Positions 8,792-17,302 of a stretch of DNA of 64,000 nt are shown in pieces. Below the pieces are notes generated by a model. The model did no database searches, was not told where the DNA came from, and was given only the letters and a program-made list of their open reading frames with translations. How positions within the stretch are numbered: the stretch's first letter is position 1; every line of letters begins with the position of its first letter. Source of the DNA: Macrothele yani. Lineage: Eukaryota; Arthropoda; Arachnida; Araneae; Macrothelidae. The translations under genes were made by a program, and so were the position numbers. The stretch is from assembly GCA_039090855.1 (NCBI GenBank), contig CM076999.1, positions 112,281,072 through 112,345,071 of the forward strand, written 5' to 3'.

Positions 8792-10273
8792 TCAAGATTC
8801 AATAAATCTCCACACAATGTTCATTGCCAATTGCGCTTCTTTATTCGACATTATCAATTCTGACCGGAAATCTTCAGTTTCATCTTCCTTTTCTTCTGAA
8901 ATCACACCGGAAGCTGTCGCTTGAGATATGATTTCTACATCTTCCCAAAGACCACATGTTGCAACTTTCTTGTCAACAACAACAAAATCCTGAAAAGGGT
9001 CTGTTTCATTAAGATTTAGTGATTTCACATGATTGCTCCAGTCTTTATGTTGTAATGAAGGATTTTCAGTGACACAATCATCAGTTGCACCATCAGTATT
9101 GTTTGCTTGGTCACTTTCTCTGTTCTTAAGGAATTCAGCTTTTTTTTTTTTGAAAAACAAAAAAACATTGGAAATCGTTAAAGGAGTCACATCATTCCAT
9201 CCTTTGTCAGCCATTCTCATTGTTTGCAAAACGTTCACATTCGGTTTCTTTCCTTCTTCAACGTCGGATAAGCATTTTTTCACAATTTGATGTCCATATT
9301 TAACTTTAAAACTCAGGACGATGTCCTGGCCCAATAGCTGTAATTTGGACTTAGTGTTTGGGAGGCCTGAACTCAACTTTCACATATTTCATTTTTGGTA
9401 TAACATTATGCATCTTGCAATTGCCAATAAAAAGAACAATTTTACGTTCTGGCAAGTCATTTTCTTGTCTAACTCTATAAGCCAATTTTCGAAAATGCTG
9501 GATGTCATCCATGCTTCCTTATTTGCCAAATAGTCCATTGGAAAAGATTTAACACCAGAAAAACATCTTGGCTTTGCAGATTTCCTTAACATTACGGTTT
9601 CAATTTTTCAGAACCATCCATATTCGCACAAAATATATTACACAAAATAACAAAATTATGTATTTGCACAAAATAACAAAACTATTCATTCTTTGCTTCT
9701 TTTACCTCTGTGACAGGGTTCACCTTTAATGGCCATTGTTTTTTCAGGAAGCCCTTTAAAAATCAGTTTTATCTGCATTGAATACATATTTTGGGTCATA
9801 ATTTTTGAGAATATGATCCAATGTCTTTGAGAAATCGGCACAAACTTCTTTTCTCCAATGCTTGCACTCTCACCGTACATTTTAAGGAGTTACGTTGTTT
9901 CGTGAAATTTTCAAACCAACCATTGCTTCCTTTGAAGTCTGCATGTCCCGATTCTTTAGTGAAATTATTTGCCTTTTTTTTTTAATGATATTTCTGCTAA
10001 GAGGTAAGCTCTGAGTTCTACGCTTAGTAATCCACATCATCAAACATCTCTCAAGGTCAGGACACTCTGCACTTCTAATTTATTTTCCTTGGTCAGCACA
10101 GCTTTATAGGATACTTTCCTAATTTTTTAAAATCATGGATAATGTGCTGGCCGTAATCCCAAACACCTTTGCGGTCTCATATTTCTTCTTTCCTTCTTTC
10201 TCTACTTCTTACATTCCTGTACTTGCTTCTTCTCATCGATTGAGAGAACATTCAATTTGCGTTTGGTAGCCAT
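8792..10273 (-). pseudogene. Degenerate Tigger/pogo transposase
   Basis: Tigger transposases have a CENP-B-like DNA-binding N-terminus and a DDE domain. The start is at 10273: MATKRKLNVLSIDEKKQVQE, then a stop within about 25 codons. Later pieces in shifted frames read ENMYSMQ..FKGLPEKTMAIKGE (about 9700-9870) and ANKEAWMTSSIFENWLIEL (about 9440-9530), typical first-half DDE sequence. The longest open part (8792-9376) is the C-terminal region with GHQIVKKCLSD, MRMADKGWNDVTPLTISN and an acidic tail. A long homopolymer and several frameshifts make it non-functional. Confidence 0.85.
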
Positions 10274-10502
10274 TAGGTGTTTATGAGCACAAGACCTAAA
10301 AAAAATGCAACTTCCTCAATGCATTTCATTCAATGCATTGAAAGTCAGTGTAGCAGGCCAATCCCTGCCAGTGAGATGGAATGATGGGAAGGGTCATCCA
10401 TCTTCCTGCACGGGGCAAGGAAGGGGAGCCGAAGGTCGGTGACACGAGGTTCGGTGGCACAAAGAGGAGGAGAGAAGAAGGCGGGGTACAGGTGGGGATC
10501 TA

Positions 10503-11775
10503 CAGGGGTTGTCCAAAATAATGGAAACACCTTGAAACAATAGGTGTTACGCACCGAATATGGTGTGGGAGCACCCTTGGCATTTAAAACTGCTTGAATC
10601 CTCCTTAGAATGGACACATACAAGACCTAGATGGTGGTAAGTGGTATGTTGTACCTGTCTTCCTGCAGAAACTGCTCTAATTCCTTGAGAGACGCCGGAG
10701 GAGGATAACAGGATCACACTCTGTTTTCCAACATAGACCACAGGGGCTCAATGGTGTTTAAGTCCGGTGATTGTGCAGGTCAGGGAAGGTGTGCAACTAC
10801 AGCCACATGTTCCTCAAACCACGATTGAACAGTTCAACTTCTGTGAATCATAATCTTGAAAGGTGCAATCCCTTGGCAGAAACAATGTCTGCGCCATTGA
10901 ACACGCACGGTCGGCCAAAAGGGTGACATAGTCACCGCTAGTGATCCGTCCGTGTAAGGTGATAATGGGTCCTGCTGCATACCACGACATCATGGTCCAA
11001 ACCATTACAGAACCGCCCCCATGCTTCGTTGTAGGAAGGAGACAGTCTGGATTGTAAGCTTCTGCAGGGGTTCTCCACATGTAAACTCGTCCTGTGGTGG
11101 GGAATAATGAGAAACTAGATTCATCGGAAAACAAGACATGTTTCCATTGATCCGCAGTCCACGTTTTATGTTCCTGGCACCACTGTAGTCTCTGTTTCAT
11201 ATTCACCTGTGACACTAGGGGTTTTGCAATCGCAGCTCTGCCGTAAATATTGTGCTTATGCAATTCCCTTCGCACGATATGGGTCGACACTGGGTTTTGG
11301 CGATGTGCATTAAGCTCAGCAGCCACTTTCGTCGCAGTGGTCTTCCTCCTTGTGGTCACAATCCTCTTTAATGTCCTCCTGTCTCTGTCACAGTGAGTTT
11401 GGTTTTCCTTCCACAGTTGAGTCTCGCAGATGATGTGCCATGAACATTGTATGCTGTCATGACCTTTGACATACCTCTCGATACCCCCAATACCTGTTCC
11501 ACTGTGGTTACCGACGTACAAACCAGACAGACTCCTACAATCTGCCCTCTTTGGAGCTCCGACGGATCACTCATTGTGCCTTTATCTGGAATGGAATTAT
11601 GCAAACACCAATTTACAATGCAATCACACAGAGCCTTGAGACTATAAGCAACGCTCTTTTACAAAAAAAAAAAAAAAAAAAAAAAATTAGCTACATGTTT
11701 GTTTGACTCAAAAAGCAGCACATACCAAAGCCACTGTTTTGAGCGAGGTGTTTCCATTTTTTTGGACAACTGCCA
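10503..11775 (-). mobile_element. Tc1-like element inside Tigger
   Basis: The terminal inverted repeats CAGGGGTTGTCCAAAATAAT (10503) and GTTTCCATTTTTTTGGACAA then CTGCCA (to 11775) are flanked by TA (10501-10502, 11776-11777). Length is about 1.27 kb. It interrupts Tigger between its promoter end and the transposase start, so it is the younger of the two. Confidence 0.88.
10560..11574 (-). pseudogene. Frameshifted Tc1-like transposase
   Basis: The likely start is the ATG at 11574 (MSDPSELQRGQIVG), followed by a helix-turn-helix region (TVEQVLGVSRGMSKVMTAYN). After a frame change near 11400 the second part reads TTRRKTTATKVAAELNA and then the catalytic region: VLFSDESSFSLF (first Asp, about 11125) and GGGSVMVWTMMSW. 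The second Asp region is frameshifted near 10850. PDLNTIEPLWSM, with the catalytic Glu, follows at about 10750. At least two frameshifts make this a pseudogene. Confidence 0.82.
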
Positions 11776-11984
11776 TATTTTTAGCGCCGAAGGCCAGTCA
11801 ATACGGGATTTTGAAGAAGCATTATGAAGTCTTCAAAATTGAAAGAATTAAGCTTAATGAGGGCATGCAAGAGAAAAAATTCGTCTAAATGAGGTATTTT
11901 TTTACATTAGTGGAATATAAAATGCGTAGAAAAAACTGTTTTTTTTCGAGATATCGAAATTGGACATATCGAGGTTTGACTCTA

Positions 11985-12507
11985 TATTGAATGTTTTTGA
12001 ACTCGCCCTACAGCATTGTTATACACATGTTCAATTGTACTTAAAAACATCTATCCCATTGAAAATCACCACATTCACTTCATGTGTAAACTTTATGTGA
12101 GTGTGCTTAAAGCTGTTTTTAAAGATATGTTTTCACATAACTAGTGTGATATTCTTCTTCTATGCACTACACATGCGAAAATGAAGAAACATTTGTTTGA
12201 AGAGTGAACTTAAGAACTGATTGTATTTGATGTTGTTGATTTCTGTGTGTCACAAAACAACTAGCTGTACAGGCTTGCTGAACATGCACTTTGGATTCTC
12301 ATGTGGAGACAAAAGAGGAGTCATTTGATGTAAATGTTTAATTTGCACTAAATGAAATATATGTGGATTTTACTATGTAAAATGTTCAGAACTGTTAAAA
12401 AAATGTATAAGGTGTGATAAAAAAGTATCAAAACTGGATTTATTAAAAAAAAAAAAAAAGACTTACAGATTTGAAACTTAAGCTATCCAACGTAATTTTG
12501 AACACAA
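11985..12507. other. No recognisable feature
   Basis: This is AT-rich DNA between the Tigger end and the LINE fragment, with no supported gene. Around 12320-12400 a stretch (TTAATTTGCACTAAATGAA) resembles one at 17050-17100 (TTAAATTTGCACTGAACGAA), so both are probably remnants of an unnamed dispersed repeat. Confidence 0.35.
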
Positions 12508-13917
12508 CTTATATACCACTGCATTATTTTTAGACCTATCCAAAGCTTTTGATACCATAAATCATAATATTCTACTTCATGAGTTACACACCATAGGAAT
12601 AAGGAACATTGAACATACTCTTTTTAAAAAATATTTATCAAATAGATAACAATACACACAAATTAACCAACATTAATCCATGCTTCAACTTACACCAACT
12701 GGTGTCCCACAGAGTTCAATCTTGGGACCATTGCTTTTCACTATATATATATTAACGATATCTTTGTTTCAATAAGTGACTTGGACCTACTCCTCTATGC
12801 AGATGATATAACCATTCTTACCTCATTCAATTCAATGACAGACACTACTATGAATATTAATACTCAACTTAATAACATCTCAGATTGGCTAAACTCCAAT
12901 GAATTACTAATAAATACTACTAAAACAAAATCTTTAATTTTCTCAAAACAAAATATCTCACTACCTGCTTCTATCACATTATCTATTAATGGTATTAATA
13001 CTGAAGTGGTTAACTCCTTACTTTATTTGGGGATTACCTTACATAGGGACCTTAAATGGAACCATCATGTTGACTCTCTTCTTCTCAAACTGCCTAAAAA
13101 TATTGGAGTTATTAGCCTGATATTTACAAACCTAACCGACAAAACACTAATTCATTTGTATTATACCATGTTCCAGACTCATATTAATTATGCTATCTTA
13201 TCATGGGGACAGACAACTAAATATAATTTCAAAAAATATCAAATTCTTCAAAACAAATATATAAGATTAATTGACTTAAAATTTGATAGAAATTCACAAC
13301 TAACACTATATAATACTACAAGAGTTTTCCCAAATTAATATAATATTCTAACGATTAACCAATTATATTACTACAACATTGGGAAAATTATGTACAAGCA
13401 CATTAAGAATAATTTACATTCCGATATTATACATATTACACCCCAGATACACACGCACTAAATCACATATTAGGCCTATTCTTCCGAAAACGGAAGCCAT
13501 GAAGTAAAGTTTAAACTACATTGGCCCACATTATTGGAACTCATTACCCACGGAGCTAACTTTCTTATATAACTTCAACCTTTTTAAAAAAAAATTAAAA
13601 AACTTTATAATAAATTGCGGCACCTCCACTTGGTGATCACAGTGGATGGGAACTATATTTAACATGACTTGTATATCGAGATGCGATGTTTTTTTTTTTT
13701 TCCCTGTTGTTCAATTTTTTTATTCTCTTAACGATACCTTTATTGTTTGTAATTTAAAACTACTGCCCTTATTGTAAAACTGATCTAGGGAGCATGGGAC
13801 CTTGTCAGGCCTGGCTGGCCTTTTCCCCTTGCTTCCTGGCTGGGCATCGTTTCAACTGATTTATCTTTAATACTGTTCTTTTGTTTTTTGCTCAGCAAAA
13901 TAAATGAATTGAATTGC
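12508..13917 (+). mobile_element. 5'-truncated LINE of L2/CR1 type
   Basis: Reverse-transcriptase landmarks appear in order: LDLSKAFDTINHNIL (about 12530-12575), then TPTGVPQ.SILGPLLF (about 12698-12745), then LLLYADDITIL (about 12785-12820) with the YADD catalytic core. The open part 12781-13338 continues with thumb-region sequence (LNSNELLINTTKTKSLIF). The 5' half (endonuclease) is missing and stops interrupt the frame at about 12645-12680. The 3' end is a TGAATTGAATTG repeat near 13905, as in L2/CR1 elements. It ends directly against the C-terminal end of the mariner at 13918, so it may have inserted there. Confidence 0.78.
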
Positions 13918-14347
13918 ATTGAAGTAGTCCCCTTCCGAAGCCACACTTACCCCACCGCTGTTGCCACATCTCAAGACATTTTTTTAAGTCATCTTCTGAA
14001 ATAGCGAACAGCTGTTTCATCACATTTTATTATATCTCCTCAGTATCTTGAAATCTTTTTCCTTTCAAGTGGTATTTAATTTTGAGGAAGAAAAAAAAGT
14101 CAAAGGGAGCGAGTTCTGGAGAATAGGGTGGCTGATGAACCTGTGCAATGTGGTGCTTAGCAAAAAATTGCTGCACAAGGTGCAATGCATGGGCAGGGGT
14201 GTTGTCATGATGCAGTTGCCACTCACCACTCTCATGCAATATAATCCTTTTGCGATATAAACTGCATCCCTAAAATGGCGCAAAACTTGACAGTAGTGCT
14301 CCATGTTGATTATCTGGCCTGATGGAGTGTAGTCATGATGTACAATT

Positions 14348-15354
14348 CAGGGTTCATACCGTTTTCTGTGGGGAAAAAAAAAAAGGACTTCTAAGGACCT
14401 ACACTGCAATTGATATTTTGTCTCATTGGAATATCACCAGGTGTGTGTGTGACAGTATGTATATATACACATGTAGGGGATTAAACAGTGTTAGTGGCCA
14501 TGTACCAGGCATTTTGCCCCAAATATAAGCTTACTTTGCCTACAAAGGACAAAATTAAATACACAGCGAAAAAAAGGACAAACAGGAGACACAGCGACAA
14601 TGAAGCAAGGAGAGTTGGGTAAAGCAGTAGACACTAGATAGATCAGACCACATGAGAAACTGACACCATAAATTGTGAAGAAGTGAAACAGACCCCCCCT
14701 TCCCCACCTTTGCTTTGACCTTCTGACCCCTGAAAAAACACACAACACAGATATAAATCCCACAGGTAAGGTCACTCAAGGTAAGTCATGCAGGCTACAA
14801 TGGGAAAAGTGGGAGTGGGGGTGGGGTGTTGAAGGGAGATCATTTCTAAGAACATTCCAGGGTATTATCTCTCTTCAATGAGCTAGAAGAAAGCTCCCCT
14901 GGTGAACAGGTTAGCATATTTACAGACACACAAACAAAAATGGGGGCAGGGTTGCAGTGCCCATTACTGCAGCACAAAAATAAGACAGGGGAAAAAAAAT
15001 AAGCACTTGTTTTAAAAAATAAGGACTTTTAAGAGCCTTAGAAATGGAAATAAAAAATAAGCAAGACAGAGAAGAAATAAGCACTTGTTTTAAAAAATAA
15101 GGACTTTTAAGAGCCTTAGAAATGGAAATAAAAAATAAGCAAGACGGGAGAAGAAATAAGCACTTGTTTTAAAAAATAAGGACTTTTAGGGACTTTTAAG
15201 AGCCTTAGAAATGGAAATAAAAAATAAGCAAGACGGGGAAGAAATAAGCACTTGTTTTAAAAAATAAGGACTTTTTAAGGACTTTTAACAGCCTTAGAAA
15301 TGGAAATAAAAAAAAAGGAGTTCTTAAGGACTTTTAAGGACTGTACGAACCCTG
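14348..15354. mobile_element. Non-autonomous hAT-like element (CAGGGTTC ends)
   Basis: It begins CAGGGTTCATACC and ends GGACTGTACGAACCCTG, an inverted pair, flanked by ACAATT (14342-14347 and 15355-15360). CAGGGTTC-type ends and a CAAGGACTTT-rich interior are typical of hAT elements. The duplication seen is 6 bp rather than the usual 8, perhaps through mutation. It contains the 78-88-bp tandem repeat at 14985-15345 and no transposase. Confidence 0.7.
14985..15345. repeat. Tandem repeat inside the hAT-like element
   Basis: Four copies of 'gaaataagcacttgtttt - aaaaataaggacttttaag - agccttagaaatgg - aaataaaaaataagcaagac' begin at about 15001, 15079, 15158 and 15246 (steps of 78, 79 and 88 bp). 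The longer steps contain an extra GGGACTTTTA. It is probably an expansion of the subterminal region of the transposon. Confidence 0.85.
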
Positions 15355-15471
15355 ACAATTACCTCATGATTGAAAAAAAGTCAGCATCGTCTCGACACTG
15401 CTGCAGCTCTGTACTGTTTTTTTTTTTTTGGGGGGGGGTCTGCTAGTGTTTGGGGTATTTAGTGTTGGGGG

Positions 15472-16295
15472 CAGGGCTCGATTTCGATTGGTAGTTAGTA
15501 GTAAATTGCTAGCAAGCAAATGCATTTTGCTTAAAAGTGGTTCTAGCAAAAGTTGCTAGTGGAAAAATATTGACTGTTTTAGTGTGAACTGTAAAGTGCC
15601 ACTGCATTCACATGTGGATTATTTTAGACACATACAAAAGAGGAAGAACTGCTTTCTGAAAACGAATGTTTCTTGAAAAGTACAAACATTATAAAAACAT
15701 TTTGGCACTAGTAAAAATATCCAGTATATTTCCCTTATCTACTTCTGCATGCGAGGTTCGGTTCACTTTCATGAAGAGAATCCAGGGTGATTGAAGGGGC
15801 AGTTTAAACTTGCAAACATTGAATACTCTCATGAGTATTAAGGTTGAAGGTCTGTCTGAAGACAAGTTTGACCCCAGGCCTGCTGTTTTAAAGTGGTATG
15901 ACGAAAATACCCGAAACCCAGATCGTAAACCATAAAAAAAATAACTCAAGGTTTTGAATAGTGTTCTTGAATTTTGTGAATAAAGTCAAATAAAAAAAAC
16001 GTTTTTTTTAAATATTTGCATTCAAATTAAATTGTTAGAATTAATCTGTCAGGTTATTAAAAGGTGAATTATGTCTAACCATTTGTAATCTTTTCAGCAT
16101 TACAATGCGACAATTACAGGGGTGAAATAAAAATTTGTCACGATTGACTAATGGAGGGGGGCATGTTGAAGTTTCTTTTGTATAATGTTAATAAACTTTC
16201 GCTAGTAGATAATGCAATTTGCTAGTAGAAAATAAGGCCACTAGCAAGCATTGCTACTGCTAAAAAAAAAAAAAAAAAAACGAAATCAAGGCCTG
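15472..16295. mobile_element. Non-autonomous hAT-like element, copy A
   Basis: The ends CAGGGCTCGATTTCGATT and ACGAAATCAAGGCCTG are inverted. The flanks GTTGGGGG and GTGGTGGG agree at 6 of 8 positions, so the 8-bp duplication is only tentative. The interior carries repeated CTAGTAG/TTGCTAGC words at both ends and no coding region. Copy B at 23205-24299 shares both ends in the opposite orientation and has a perfect 8-bp duplication. Confidence 0.75.
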
Positions 16296-16830
16296 GTGGT
16301 GGGGGGGGGGTCTCCCACTTTTGGGGTCATACCCATAAACCCATGATTCATCACTAGTTGTGATAGTTTTTCAAGTTTTTGTCCTTTCTGATGCACTCAA
16401 GCAGGTCACTAGCAACTGAAACATGTGCCTGTTTTTGTTCAGCTGAGAGAAATCTTGGCACAAATTTGGCTGAGATACGTCAAAAATACCCAAATCGTTT
16501 GTAAGAATCAACTGAACTGAACTAAAACTAAAGTTGAAATCTTCTGTAAGTGATTTGGTGATTTTTCCCCAGAGCTATGCACACGAGTTCCACAATGTTT
16601 TCATCACTTTCATGACCATCTTTAAACATTTATACCACTCATAAACTTGTGCATGACTCATACAATCCTCCCCATAGACTTTATGGAACATTAAGTGTCT
16701 GTCTTTGCAAGTTTTTGAGAAAATCTGACGAAAATTCTTGGATTAATTTTTTCCAACATTACAAATGCGACAAACAGCTTCACACACTTAAGAACAACGC
16801 ACTATGGTAAAGAACAACAGACGAGCAAGG

Positions 16831-17291
16831 GATATGTGACTCATGGCACATGTGTAATAGGTTCCATGGTGAACCTGTTCCAAACTGCTTCCTGTTGTGT
16901 TGCGCAATACTGAACTTATGCAACCAGTCTGAATACTTTTTTATTGCACCTTGTACTTGTCATTTTTATATATGTGGAGTTATAAAAGTTAAACTGAAAA
17001 TGGCTCTGTATTGTCAAGTAATAAACCCATTCAGAGCCAATATTTTAATGTAAATGTTAAATTTGCACTGAACGAAGTAACAGTGAATTTTGTGTAAAAT
17101 AAATGTACATAACCGCTGATAAATGTGGTAAAACTTACTAGTTTTTTCCATTTCTGATTTTCCACTTGACACAATGCCAAAGACATTGACTTTTAACCAA
17201 ATTTCCATTCAGCAACGAAATCACTTCACGCGCTTCTTACTCAACATTTCCTGTCATCTAGCATGGAAAACATCTGAACGGCTTCTTTACA
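16831..17291. other. No recognisable gene
   Basis: This AT-rich stretch separates the mariner remnant from the RTE-type LINE. The only readable item is the short dispersed-repeat resemblance around 17040-17110 to 12320-12400. The last bases (17292-17302) are the left target duplication of the LINE. Confidence 0.4.
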
Positions 17292-17302
17292 ATATTCTAC
17301 AT

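Larger units (their letters stand above)
8539..11982 (-). mobile_element. pogo/Tigger-type DNA transposon
   Basis: The ends are inverted repeats: CAGTCAAACCTCGATATCTC at 8539 and GATATCGAAATTGGACATAT then CGAGGTTTGACTC ending at 11982. Both are flanked by TA (8537-8538, 11983-11984). A second inverted motif, TTCGAGATATCGAAA, lies just inside each end (about 8582 and 11945). A Tc1-like element (10503-11775) is inserted near its 5' side, so about 2.2 kb belongs to Tigger itself, in line with the family. Confidence 0.9.
13918..16690 (-). pseudogene. mariner (DD34D) transposase, interrupted
   Basis: Read in order on the minus strand: MSHAQVYEWYKCLK (about 16655), then FVPRFLSAEQKQAHVSVASD (about 16450), then TSDESWVYGYDPK (about 16345, first Asp), then VIVHHDYTPSGQIINMEHY across the first insertion site, then WQLHHDNTPAHALHL (about 14215, second Asp) and PPYSPELAPFDFFF (third Asp). 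There are 34 residues between the last two, the mariner DD34D signature. The C-terminal VASEGDYF lies at about 13920. Frameshifts and two insertions destroy the gene. Confidence 0.82.
13918..16830 (-). mobile_element. mariner relic split by two insertions
   Basis: Three blocks form one mariner read on the minus strand: 16296-16830 (N-terminal), 15355-15471 (middle) and 13918-14347 (C-terminal). The gaps are hAT-type insertions at 15472-16295 and 14348-15354. The left end abuts the LINE tail and no second terminal repeat could be recognised, so the outer ends are eroded. Confidence 0.75.

Noticed and set aside
14491..14779. Two overlapping minus-strand frames with hydrophobic residues
   Set aside because: They lie inside the non-autonomous hAT-like element and overlap each other, and neither has a recognisable domain.
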